From: Candidatus Saccharimonadota bacterium
Lineage (GTDB): Bacteria > Patescibacteriota > Saccharimonadia > Saccharimonadales > Saccharimonadaceae
Direction of reading: 5' to 3'
NCBI GenBank assembly: GCA_027450165.1
Contig: DAIDKE010000002.1
Location: 62,001 to 126,000 of the forward strand
Length of the DNA: 64,000 nt
The notes under the pieces were generated by a model, which made no database searches, had not been told where the DNA came from, and was given only the letters and a program-made list of their open reading frames with translations. The first letter of the stretch is position 1. Every line of letters starts with the position of its first letter. Positions 1 to 8,130 of the stretch are shown one piece after another. The translations under genes were made by a program, and so were the position numbers.

Positions 1-673
1 AAATGGCCTCGAGCTTGTAACCAAAACCGCGAACGGTGTGAATTAGCGGAGTCTTGAATGGCGCATCAATTTTATTGCGCAAGTACTTAATATAAACTTC
101 GACGGTGTTAGGCAAGATATCGGCGTCATAGTCCCAAACGTGGCTGATGATCACCTCTTTCGATAGTGGTCGTCCTGGATTGCGCAGCAGATATTCAAGC
201 AGAGCAAACTCTTTGCTGGTGAGCTGAATTGGCTTGCCGGCACGCTGAACAGCAAAAGTCACGGTATCGAGTGTCAAGTCGCCCATACCTAAAATGTGAG
301 ACTGTTGTTCGGTCGGTCGACGCAGCAGCGCACGTACACGAGCCAATAACTCTTCTAAGGCAAATGGCTTTACCAAGTAATCATCGGCACCGGCATCTAG
401 GCCTTCAGCGCGGTCCGAAACGCTGCCAAGTGCGCTCAAAATCAAAACTGGTGTGTGGATCTTGTCTTCACGTAGGCGCTTAACAAGTTCAAGACCATCG
501 GTTTCACCTGGTATTAAACGGTCAACAATTAAAACGTCATATGGTTCGGTGTCGATTAACGAACGGCCTTCGGTGCTGTCGAAACTGACATCAACGGCAT
601 AATGCTCTTGTTCCAAGGCTTTCTTCAGAGCCCTAGCAATCTTGTGCTCATCTTCTATAATTAAAATTCTCAT
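1..673 (-). CDS. OmpR/PhoB-family response regulator (3' end cut by window edge)
   Basis: DNA-binding response regulator of a two-component system. The visible 224 residues begin MRILIIEDE, giving the acidic pocket of a receiver domain, then IVDRLIPGETDG with the phosphoacceptor Asp near residue 50 and VKPF with the conserved Lys. A winged-helix output domain follows, ending in IHTVRGFGYKLE, the typical OmpR-family recognition-wing hairpin. Only a few residues are missing at the C-terminus. The start is the ATG at 673. The partner kinase may lie off the left edge; the kinase at 27647-29260 is another possible partner. The family is certain, the stimulus unknown. Confidence 0.93.
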   Translation of the reverse strand, partial: MRILIIEDEHKIARALKKALEQEHYAVDVSFDSTEGRSLIDTEPYDVLIVDRLIPGETDGLELVKRLREDKIHTPVLILSALGSVSDRAEGLDAGADDYLVKPFALEELLARVRALLRRPTEQQSHILGMGDLTLDTVTFAVQRAGKPIQLTSKEFALLEYLLRNPGRPLSKEVIISHVWDYDADILPNTVEVYIKYLRNKIDAPFKTPLIHTVRGFGYKLEAI

Positions 674-718
674 ATCTTTATTATATTTACCTTAGATTAA
701 AAAATGCTTAAAAAATGC

Positions 719-1033
719 CTAACAATGGGCGTATCTTTCGCTCCACGACTCCATACTACGGAGAATCGGCAGCAAATCGCGACCCTTTTTGGTCAGGCTG
801 TACTCACAGCGCACAGCCGAAGTGGTTGGGCTTTTAATAATCACGCCCTCTTGTTCGAGCATGTTTAACCTTGCCGAAAGAGTACGCGGATTAATACCGT
901 CTACGAGATCTTGTAGCTGGCAAAAGCGAACATTCTGTTCGTTAACAAAAAAACGTAGCAACTGAGGCGTCCACTTATCGCCCAAGATACGCGACGCTTC
1001 CTTGACACATCCTACAGTTTCTATAGTAATCAT
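719..1033 (-). CDS. HxlR-family winged-helix transcriptional regulator
   Basis: A 104-residue single-domain regulator. It has the HxlR signature: an ILGDKWTPQLLRFF helix near residues 17-30, INPRTLSARLNMLEQEGVI as the recognition helix region, and a wing with YSLTKKGRDLLPIL. A Cys at residue 9 precedes the first helix, as in redox- or electrophile-sensing HxlR members, so it may sense thiol stress (inference). It is divergent from the permease at 1071. The -10 box TATAGT (complement of 1041-1046) sits 7 nt before the ATG, so the mRNA is probably leaderless, and the two divergent promoters almost overlap. Confidence 0.88.
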   Translation of the reverse strand: MITIETVGCVKEASRILGDKWTPQLLRFFVNEQNVRFCQLQDLVDGINPRTLSARLNMLEQEGVIIKSPTTSAVRCEYSLTKKGRDLLPILRSMESWSERYAHC

Positions 1034-1035
1034 AA

Positions 1036-1070
1036 ATACTACTATACCATCTTTATGCTACAATGGTGAC
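1036..1070. promoter_or_regulatory. Overlapping divergent promoters, HxlR gene / AI-2E permease
   Basis: Rightward extended -10 box TGCTACAAT lies at 1056-1064 with the permease ATG at 1071. Leftward TATAGT is the complement of 1041-1046 with the regulator ATG ending at 1033. Both -10 boxes lie within 25 bp, so the HxlR protein could repress both genes from one site (inference). Confidence 0.6.
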
Positions 1071-2216
1071 ATGAAAGTCAAAATCGACATCGACACACGT
1101 ATCTTCGTTCGCTTTTGGTTAGTTCTAATCGGCTTCGGCCTGGCAGCGCTGCTGATTTTTCAAGCTCGCACAGCCCTATTTATTATTGGCGCGGCTATAT
1201 TCTTAGCCTTAGCGCTTAACCCGTCGGTTAACTGGATTGCTCGTATTATTCCTGGCGGCAAAAAGCGTCGCGGTCTGAGTACGGCCATCGCTTATGTGAT
1301 TGTGGTTGTTCTGTTGTCGGCGTTTGTTTTCTTGGCAGTACCGCCGATGATTCAGCAGACCAACAAAGTAGTGGCGACGATTCCGCAGTGGGTTGACACC
1401 GCCAGCCGCCAATATGAAGGCGTCAATAATTTCATTCAGCACTATCACTTGCAAGGTCAGGTTGACAGTGCCGTTCAATCGCTAAAAGATAGTGCCGCCA
1501 AGATTGGCAGTGGCCTTGGCAGCAACCTATTAACCGGCATCGGTTCGCTGCTATCGTTTGTAACGGCCGGGATTCTGACGCTTGTCATTGCATTCTTTAT
1601 CTTGATTGAGGGCCAGACTTGGCTGCGCTGGATTTGGAGTCTTTACGGCGACAAATCGAAAATGCAGTATCACCGCGGAGTTGTGCGTCGGCTTTATTCA
1701 GTCGTTACTGGGTACGTCACCGGTCAACTCTTGGTATCGGCGCTCGATGGTTTTTCGGCTGGTGTGGCCGTGTTTGTCTTAAGTTTGTTCTCTAACGTTC
1801 CGGCTAGCCTGGCTATTCCAACGGCCGTGATTGCGTTTTTGTTCTCGCTGATTCCGTTATTTGGCGCCACCATTGGTGCGATTATCGTTGGCTTGGTTCT
1901 GGCCTTTAACAGCTTAACGGCGGCAATAATCTACATTATTTTTGTTATTATTTACCAGCAACTCGAGAGCAATTTCATCGTTCCAAAGATTCAGTCAAAG
2001 CGCCTCGACTTGTCGGCGCTAATGGTCTTGCTGGCGGTGACAATCGGCATTTACCTATTCGGTATTGTCGGTGGTATTATTTCAATTCCAATCGCTGGCT
2101 GCGTGAAGGTTTTGACCGAAGAATACATTAACTACCTAAAAACCAAAAATACCGATTCAGGCGAGATTGAAAAAGCCTCGGTGACAGCCGAAGTAATTGT
2201 TGACGAAAAAGCTTAG
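1071..2216 (+). CDS. AI-2E family (PerM/TqsA-like) membrane permease
   Basis: A 381-residue integral membrane protein of the AI-2E transporter family. It has paired N-terminal membrane segments, a hydrophilic region with VPPMIQQTNK, and C-terminal segments containing the family-typical YQQLESNFIVPKI motif and a conserved IPIAG segment. Family members export autoinducer or other small molecules, or act as Na+/H+ antiporters, so the substrate is unclear. I chose the ATG at 1071 rather than the upstream in-frame codon because the -10 box TACAAT lies 6-7 nt before it. It is divergent from the HxlR regulator, which may control it. Confidence 0.85.
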   Translation: MKVKIDIDTRIFVRFWLVLIGFGLAALLIFQARTALFIIGAAIFLALALNPSVNWIARIIPGGKKRRGLSTAIAYVIVVVLLSAFVFLAVPPMIQQTNKVVATIPQWVDTASRQYEGVNNFIQHYHLQGQVDSAVQSLKDSAAKIGSGLGSNLLTGIGSLLSFVTAGILTLVIAFFILIEGQTWLRWIWSLYGDKSKMQYHRGVVRRLYSVVTGYVTGQLLVSALDGFSAGVAVFVLSLFSNVPASLAIPTAVIAFLFSLIPLFGATIGAIIVGLVLAFNSLTAAIIYIIFVIIYQQLESNFIVPKIQSKRLDLSALMVLLAVTIGIYLFGIVGGIISIPIAGCVKVLTEEYINYLKTKNTDSGEIEKASVTAEVIVDEKA

Positions 2217-2225
2217 TCGTCTAGT

Positions 2226-3677
2226 CTAGGCGTATTCCCAGACGGTGCCGTGCTCGGTATCGCGGATATTGATTTTGTAACCTTCGATTTCATGGCGCAG
2301 CTTATCGGCCCTTGGCCAATCTTTGGCGTCGCGGGCGCGTTCACGCTCGATAATTAGCATTTTGACGTCTTCGCTGACATCCGGCGTGGTTCCCAATAAG
2401 TTCAGGCCGGTTACTTCGTCGATAGTTTCCAAAAAATCAACCAGCGCATAGTGATGAATGTCGTCGACCCGGTCGAGTCGGTCGAAAGCATCGTCGATCA
2501 ACGTCAACGCACCGGGCGTGTCCAGGTCGTCGCCAAGGGTTTCGATCAGGGCCTGCGACGCCGCTAACAGCGAAACGGTCTTGTCGTCGGTCGATTTATC
2601 GTCATCGTCCATGAGTGTGTCGTGGGTCTGGTGGCGCAAAGCGGCGACGTTTCGCCAATGTTGCAGGCGGTTTTTGGCGGCCTCAAGGTTGTCGAAGCTA
2701 AAATTACCCTCGCTGCGGTAATGGCTCTGCAGCACGAACATTCGCAGATCGGCCGGCTCATAGCCTTTGTCGATCAAGTCCTCTAAGGTGTAGCCGTTGC
2801 CCAGCGACTTGCTGATTTTGGTACCGTTGGATTTTAGGTGGTTGTTGTGCAGCCAGTAGTTACTAAACCTTTCGCCGGTTACGGCCTCGGACTGAGCAAT
2901 TTCATTGGTGTGGTGCACTGGAATGTGGTCGATTCCGCCGGTGTGAATGTCGAGCGTATTGCCCAAGATCGATATGGCCATAGCCGAACATTCTAGGTGC
3001 CAGCCCGGAAAACCCATCACCGATTGGCCGTCTTCCATTAAATCGGCCGGGGTCTCCCACTCCATGTCACGCTTTTCGCCGGCCGGTGTAAACTTCCACA
3101 AGGCAAAGTCGCTAACGTTGCGTTTTTCAGGGTTGAATTCAACTCGCGCACCAGCCTGTTCACCGGTCAAATTCAGCCCGGCAAAATCGGCATAGCTTGA
3201 GAATTTTGAAGTATCGTAATAAATACCATCACTAATTTGGTAGGTGTAACCTTTTTGTTTAAGCTCCCGCACGAGCTCGAGCTGCTCGTCGATATAATCG
3301 GTTGCTTTGCTGATGTGGGTTGGTTCGATTAGGCCAAGTTTCTTCATGCCTTCCAGGAAATTATCGGTATAAAATTTAGCCACATCCCAGGCGGTTTTAT
3401 TCTCGCGACGCGCACCTTTTTCGAGTTTGTCCTCGCCCTCGTCGGCATCACTCACCAAGTGGCCGACGTCCGTGATATTCATAACTCGATCGACTTTGTA
3501 GCCGTGTGCCTGCAAAACGCGCACCAAAATATCCCAGTAAATATAGCCCGACCAGTTACCGATGTGGGCGTAATCGTAAACCGTCGGACCGCAAGTGTAC
3601 ATTTTAACCAAGTTCGGAGTTTGCGAAACGAAATCGTCGACCCGTTTGGTTAGTTGATTATGAAATCTGAGCGCCAT
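2226..3677 (-). CDS. cysS: Cysteinyl-tRNA synthetase
   Basis: Class I aminoacyl-tRNA synthetase charging tRNA-Cys. The zinc ligand Cys29 is in YTCGPTVYD. The signature HIGN is at 38-41, and KISKS (KMSKS variant) lies near residue 275. The motif HLECSAMA carries the second zinc Cys and HTGGIDHIPVHHTNE gives the His and Glu ligands. At 483 residues it is near the usual length, with a C-terminal DALR-like anticodon region. Its ATG lies inside the end of the upstream DHH gene (20-nt overlap), so the two are probably co-transcribed. It ends 9 bp past the convergent permease stop. Confidence 0.97.
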   Translation of the reverse strand: MALRFHNQLTKRVDDFVSQTPNLVKMYTCGPTVYDYAHIGNWSGYIYWDILVRVLQAHGYKVDRVMNITDVGHLVSDADEGEDKLEKGARRENKTAWDVAKFYTDNFLEGMKKLGLIEPTHISKATDYIDEQLELVRELKQKGYTYQISDGIYYDTSKFSSYADFAGLNLTGEQAGARVEFNPEKRNVSDFALWKFTPAGEKRDMEWETPADLMEDGQSVMGFPGWHLECSAMAISILGNTLDIHTGGIDHIPVHHTNEIAQSEAVTGERFSNYWLHNNHLKSNGTKISKSLGNGYTLEDLIDKGYEPADLRMFVLQSHYRSEGNFSFDNLEAAKNRLQHWRNVAALRHQTHDTLMDDDDKSTDDKTVSLLAASQALIETLGDDLDTPGALTLIDDAFDRLDRVDDIHHYALVDFLETIDEVTGLNLLGTTPDVSEDVKMLIIERERARDAKDWPRADKLRHEIEGYKINIRDTEHGTVWEYA

Positions 3678-4650
3678 TTTCTTTTAATGCCTTGTCGGTT
3701 GCGGTAACTAATTCTGATACGATTTTGTCATATTCTTCATAAACGCGAAAGCCCGCGGCGTAGGCATGGCCACCGCCACCGAAGTAACCGGCGACCTGTT
3801 CGGCGATTGGTAAATTGCCGCGCAGTTTACCGGTTAGTTTGCCGTCGGGGTAAGATTTAATTGCTACCGCCAGCTGGACGCCTTCGACCAAACGCATTTC
3901 GTCGAGCACTAAAACACTTGGGTTGTATTGGTCGCTATATTCTTGAATATCTTCCCATGGAATATGGACGATCGCTAGCGCACCATCAAGTAAGTATTCA
4001 ATGCGCTTAATAAGATCGGCCTTATAGGACAAGATTTCAGGCGCCTTCTTCATGTATTCGCGGCGGCGATCTTCGATTTCAGAATTACTGGCGCCGGCCT
4101 CAGTCAAAGCGGCAACAATACGGAAGGTCTCTGGCGTCACATTTGGTGTAGTAAGTCCCAAACTGTCGCTCATAATGGCAATCATCATTGGTTCAGCCGC
4201 AGCTTTATTTAACTGCCAGCCGGCATCTGTAGCGAGTTTATAAATCGCTTCACCACTAGCAACGGCCTCGACGCTTAATAGTGTGTGATCAAAGCTCAAA
4301 TTGTCTTCGGTCGAGTGGTGGTCGATTACTAGCACCGGGTGCGTCTCTAGGAAATGGCGTGCGCCGTAGGTTTCAAGCACCTTCGATAGTAAAACATCAG
4401 CGGCCGTATCAACAATAATGACCAGATCGGCCGAGGTATCAAAGTCACCGACTACCCTGTCCCAGCCGTTGATATAGCGCAGATACTTCGGAATATCAAC
4501 CGGGCAGTACAGAACAACTTCTTTGCCGAGGTTGCTTAATAATTCTTCAAGTGCCAAAGAACTACCCAGGCTATCACCGTCGGGGTTTTCGGCTTGGACG
4601 ACCATAATTTTGTGGGCGTCATTAATTAGATTTTTGGCTGAATCAAACAT
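3658..4650 (-). CDS. nrnA: DHH/DHHA1 phosphoesterase, NrnA-like (oligoribonuclease / pAp phosphatase)
   Basis: A 330-residue DHH superfamily protein that probably degrades nanoRNA and dephosphorylates pAp. The N-terminal domain has ENPDGDSLGSS (metal-binding Asp pair), IIVDTA and the DHH triad in VIDHHST near residue 130. The C-terminal DHHA1 domain has GGGGHAYAAGF. A -10 box TATAAT (complement of 4658-4663) lies 7 nt upstream of the ATG, so the transcript is probably leaderless. It overlaps cysS by 20 nt. NrnA and the cyclic-dinucleotide phosphodiesterase GdpP share this core, but there are no GdpP membrane, PAS or GGDEF parts, which favours NrnA. Confidence 0.85.
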   Translation of the reverse strand: MFDSAKNLINDAHKIMVVQAENPDGDSLGSSLALEELLSNLGKEVVLYCPVDIPKYLRYINGWDRVVGDFDTSADLVIIVDTAADVLLSKVLETYGARHFLETHPVLVIDHHSTEDNLSFDHTLLSVEAVASGEAIYKLATDAGWQLNKAAAEPMMIAIMSDSLGLTTPNVTPETFRIVAALTEAGASNSEIEDRRREYMKKAPEILSYKADLIKRIEYLLDGALAIVHIPWEDIQEYSDQYNPSVLVLDEMRLVEGVQLAVAIKSYPDGKLTGKLRGNLPIAEQVAGYFGGGGHAYAAGFRVYEEYDKIVSELVTATDKALKENGAQIS

Positions 4651-4696
4651 TATCTACATTATACCAGAGACTAAGGTGATAGTCTGATTGTATTTT

Positions 4697-4724
4697 TGAC
4701 TTATTTATGACATAATTGTCATCT
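4697..4724 (+). promoter_or_regulatory. -10 region of the 4725 gene
   Basis: CATAAT sits about 8 nt before the ATG, with TTGTAT 17 bp further upstream as a plausible -35. A TTG codon at 4716 could extend the reading frame by three residues, but it falls too close to the -10 box to be translated. Confidence 0.4.
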
Positions 4725-5726
4725 ATGGAAAAGCACAGCGAGGTGAATTACCGCCAAGTCTTACCTACGGTTTTGACGGAAAACGACTTAATACTAAGCC
4801 GATTGTTCCTTGATCATGTGACGCCGGCCGCCCTAGCGCAGACCGCCGAAGATAGTTTGCGAACATTTGAGTATAACGGCCGGCCATTTCAAATGGCCGT
4901 AGTCGATCCTGCTGGCGAAAAGGACGATGATGCTGTGGTGGCCACTTTTACCGAGTTCGGTACTGCTTTACCGCCGCGATTTGTCGCCAAATCACTCCTA
5001 ACTCGTCAGTTGGTTAACCCCAATGCTGCGCTAGTAATGCAGCCAACACCGGTGACCGGCCAAAATTACATGAACTTTTCGCATCGTGAGCGCACTATGC
5101 TGCTTCGTGGCGATCTTGGACCATTAACCGGTCGCATGGGTGTGGTCATGGGAGCCCTACATGACCCGACGGACGTTACACTGTCTGGGATTTCCCAGGG
5201 GGCTACGGTAGCGCTAGCATTTGCGGCCGATCAAAGCATGCCAGCGGCCGCTGTTTCAGCTATGGAAATACCATCGGTGGTTGAGCGTAGCCCGCTACAG
5301 ATGGGGGCTGATTTTATGTTCCGGTCCGGCGACGATCTAGAAGCTGTTATAAGTGCCAATTTTGATAATAAGGAAGCACCGCTAGCTCGGTTGGCCTTGA
5401 GAGACGCTGGCATGCGTGGTCTGTTACCTTTTTTTGCTAAGGTGGTAAATCCTAATACCTTGTCGATGATGGGCGCCTACACTAGGCCTATGGCTGAGCA
5501 TGATATTTTATTTACTTTGGGCAAGGGCGGCTCGGTAGTTCATAGCTATGGCGACCAAGCACAGGTTTCACCAAAAGAGGCCAATGATCATTTAGCTAAG
5601 CGATTTGCTAGCGAACCAAAATATGAAAGCCATGTCTTAAGAGGGATGGGACACACAGCAACCGACCTGTATGTTTTAAGTGCTGTTTTGGCGCGCCGAG
5701 CCCGCGACCTAAAAACTGCCCAATAA
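4725..5726 (+). CDS. Predicted alpha/beta-hydrolase-fold protein
   Basis: A 333-residue protein without a signal peptide. LSGISQGATVALAFA near residue 150 gives a GxSxG nucleophile elbow (GISQG), and RGMGHTATDLYVL near the C-terminus supplies the likely catalytic His. The stretch between them contains a helical lid-like region. I do not recognise a named family or substrate, so it could be an esterase, lipase or inactive relative. Start chosen at the ATG 8 nt after the -10 box. It is convergent with recR, only 1 bp between stop codons. Confidence 0.6.
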   Translation: MEKHSEVNYRQVLPTVLTENDLILSRLFLDHVTPAALAQTAEDSLRTFEYNGRPFQMAVVDPAGEKDDDAVVATFTEFGTALPPRFVAKSLLTRQLVNPNAALVMQPTPVTGQNYMNFSHRERTMLLRGDLGPLTGRMGVVMGALHDPTDVTLSGISQGATVALAFAADQSMPAAAVSAMEIPSVVERSPLQMGADFMFRSGDDLEAVISANFDNKEAPLARLALRDAGMRGLLPFFAKVVNPNTLSMMGAYTRPMAEHDILFTLGKGGSVVHSYGDQAQVSPKEANDHLAKRFASEPKYESHVLRGMGHTATDLYVLSAVLARRARDLKTAQ

Positions 5727-5727
5727 A

Positions 5728-6342
5728 CTAAAGTGACCGTCGTCCGTCGAGTGCGTGACTCAGCGTAATTTGATCGGCGTATTCCAGATCAACACCAACC
5801 GGAATGCCGCGCGCCAGGCGCGACAAATTAATTTCGATACCGGCATCACGAATGTGTTTTTGCAAAAATAGCGCCGTTGATTCGCCTTCAACGCTAGCGT
5901 TGGTGGCAATAATCACCTCTTGGACGTTGTCGCGGGTTAAACGCTCGATCAATTCCGGAATATGCAGCTGCTCGGGTCCAATGCCATCGATTGGGCTGAT
6001 AGCGCCGCCTAAAACATGGTAAGTGCCCTTATAGTGGCCGGTTCGCTCAATGGCAATAATATCAAGCGGCTCCTCGACGACGGCCACGGTGGTTTTGTCG
6101 CGGTCGGGATCGCTGTATAGCGGCGAGACATCTTCGCTGGCATCGATTAGGGCAAAAGTCACCGGACAGGTTTTTACCAGCTGATGTAAATCCTCAAGCG
6201 ATTTGGCCAACGATTCGCTAACATGCTTGTCGGCGCGCAGCAAAAAATAAGCGTAACGTTCGGCCGTTCGTGCGCCAACTCCTGGCAAACGGCCGAGTTC
6301 GTCGATGACCTTTTCTAGTGCAGCTGGTAACAAATGGGCCAC
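5728..6342 (-). CDS. recR: Recombination mediator RecR, zinc finger degenerate
   Basis: RecR loads RecA onto gaps together with RecF/RecO. The N-terminal helix-hairpin-helix (LGRLPGVGARTAERYA, residues 16-31) and the TOPRIM domain (VVEEPLDIIAIE, then ATNASVEGESTALFL) are intact. The four-Cys zinc finger between them is not: only Cys59 remains and the other three positions are Thr/Ala/Tyr-type residues. The start is GTG at 6342, 4 nt after the ybaB stop, consistent with the common dnaX-ybaB-recR linkage. Length of 204 residues is normal. Confidence 0.95.
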   Translation of the reverse strand: MAHLLPAALEKVIDELGRLPGVGARTAERYAYFLLRADKHVSESLAKSLEDLHQLVKTCPVTFALIDASEDVSPLYSDPDRDKTTVAVVEEPLDIIAIERTGHYKGTYHVLGGAISPIDGIGPEQLHIPELIERLTRDNVQEVIIATNASVEGESTALFLQKHIRDAGIEINLSRLARGIPVGVDLEYADQITLSHALDGRRSL

Positions 6343-6346
6343 GATT

Positions 6347-6640
6347 TTAGAGGCCTAGGTTACCCAAACCACCCATCAACGGCTTCATTTTTTCAGCAGC
6401 GATTTCTTGTGCTTTGGTTAGGCCATCGCGAACAGCGATTTCGAGCCAGTGTTCAAGTTCCGAAATGTTGTCAGTATCAACCGACTCTGGATCGATGGTG
6501 ATTTTTTTAACTTTTAGTTCGCCGGTAATCTGCACGACAACAGCTCCGTCGCCGGCTTCAACTTCGACAATCTCTTTTTTCAATTCGTTTTGCGCCTTGC
6601 GTAGTTGGTTAAGCATCTTAACCTGATCAAATGCTGCCAT
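6347..6640 (-). CDS. ybaB: YbaB/EbfC family nucleoid-associated protein
   Basis: A 97-residue DNA-binding nucleoid protein, usually found beside dnaX and recR as here. It shows the family layout: an N-terminal helix (MLNQLRKAQNELKKEI), a central beta sheet (VVVQITGELKVKKITIDPE) and a C-terminal helix ending MKPLMGGLGNLGL. The start has a good Shine-Dalgarno (AGGGAG) and a TATAAT box about 25 nt upstream, so this gene is translated from a conventional leader. Confidence 0.93.
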   Translation of the reverse strand: MAAFDQVKMLNQLRKAQNELKKEIVEVEAGDGAVVVQITGELKVKKITIDPESVDTDNISELEHWLEIAVRDGLTKAQEIAAEKMKPLMGGLGNLGL

Positions 6641-6674
6641 AATAGTCTCCCTCTTAATCTTTGATAATTATACC

Positions 6675-8108
6675 TTAATTGGCGGCGGTTTTGTAGATAT
6701 AAAAGCGATCGGCGTCGTACGCGAATGAGTCCGTAACAATGCGCTCGATCTTGTACTTGCTGTTAATATCTAGCTGCTGATGGGCTTGGTTGGTTAGCGC
6801 AAAACTATCACCCGATGGCGCCTCGGTAATTGTTAGCTGGTGACGGTAATTGGCGACTGCCTGCCAAAAAGCCTTTTCGTCGCTGGCAACAACAAGCTGT
6901 TTGGTGTCGTTCGGCAGCAGTGTTAAATCTTGCGAGAAGTTGCGGCTAGTGTCCGGATTATAGTGGTAGCCGTCGATGTAACGCATTAGACCAGGGCCAA
7001 TCAGGGCAATTACTAGTACCGTTAGTGGAATCAGACCGGCGACTCGGGCGTACGGATTACGCGGGAATAGACGGTACCAATAGCTAATCAACTCGTTGAC
7101 ACCCATGGCGATTAGCATGACGGCTGGTATAAATGTCACAGACGTAAAATCTGGGTTCAGCAGCTGTACCGGAATCAGACAAATAACCCAAATAATAATC
7201 AGGTAACTTTGGGTCGTGCTGCGGCTGCGAAACAGCTTGTAGACACCGATTAACGCCAATAAAGTCGACCCCAAACTAAAGACAGGCGTCATTAACGTGG
7301 TGCTGCTTGGGTTCCAAAAATCAAGGTACAAATGCGCTAGCGTGTGAAGGTTGTGTCCCAGGTTTGGCATCTTGGTTCGTATTCCAAGTAAGTCGAGCGA
7401 CAGTCCCGGGTGCTGAATCAGAGCAACAATAAGTGGTGCCAAAATAATCAAAGCGGCCACACCCGATGATATAATCCATATTTTCGGTAATCGTCGAATA
7501 ATATTACGCAGATGCGGGTGTAGGACAACCGCCAAAATCATCGCCAGGAAAGGATAGATACTAAGTGGTGTATAAAGGCTTAGTCCGCCGGCAATAAAAA
7601 ACAGCGCCGTCCATATGGTGCGCCAGCGCAACTCGCGGGTCACTAGCGTGCCGAGCAGTAATAATACAATCGGCCAAAAGATATACATAATGCTTGGTGT
7701 GCCGCTCTGGGCCACGAATAAAAATTGACCAGTCGTTATGGCGATTAGCGAGGCTATGACGGCGATGTTGCGCGGAAACCAGCGCCGCAGCAGATAAACC
7801 AGGCCTACAGCCGAGACAAGTGCCAAGAATAATGACGGCAGCTTGATGCTAAAGTCATGGGCGCCAAACAAATCCAAACTCAACTTCTGCAAAACGTGGT
7901 ACGGCATGTCTGGAATGGCCAAGCTACCCGGCTTTTTAATCGACACTTGATTGGTCGTGACAACCGATTGCATTTCGTCTTTTGATAAGCCGCCGGGCAG
8001 ATACAGGCCGGCAAAAATCAGCAGTCCAACTAACAGGACGCCAATTAGGCTATAGCCCAGAGCGTAGCGCCAACGATAGAAAAAGGAGTCGGTAAAGTTA
8101 AACACCAT
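6675..8108 (-). CDS. GT-C fold membrane glycosyltransferase (ArnT/PMT-like)
   Basis: A 477-residue polytopic protein with about 10-12 hydrophobic segments and a short soluble C-terminal domain. After the first membrane segment there is an acidic loop (LSKDEMQ), the position where GT-C enzymes hold their catalytic Asp/Glu. IKLPSLFLAL, in the following segment, is typical of the ArnT/dolichyl-phosphate-mannose transferase group. It probably moves a sugar from a polyprenyl phosphate carrier onto a surface glycan or protein. It sits between ybaB and dnaB but has its own TATAAT box 11 nt before the ATG. Confidence 0.65.
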   Translation of the reverse strand: MVFNFTDSFFYRWRYALGYSLIGVLLVGLLIFAGLYLPGGLSKDEMQSVVTTNQVSIKKPGSLAIPDMPYHVLQKLSLDLFGAHDFSIKLPSLFLALVSAVGLVYLLRRWFPRNIAVIASLIAITTGQFLFVAQSGTPSIMYIFWPIVLLLLGTLVTRELRWRTIWTALFFIAGGLSLYTPLSIYPFLAMILAVVLHPHLRNIIRRLPKIWIISSGVAALIILAPLIVALIQHPGLSLDLLGIRTKMPNLGHNLHTLAHLYLDFWNPSSTTLMTPVFSLGSTLLALIGVYKLFRSRSTTQSYLIIIWVICLIPVQLLNPDFTSVTFIPAVMLIAMGVNELISYWYRLFPRNPYARVAGLIPLTVLVIALIGPGLMRYIDGYHYNPDTSRNFSQDLTLLPNDTKQLVVASDEKAFWQAVANYRHQLTITEAPSGDSFALTNQAHQQLDINSKYKIERIVTDSFAYDADRFYIYKTAAN

Positions 8109-8130
8109 TACTACCGTAAATTATAACACA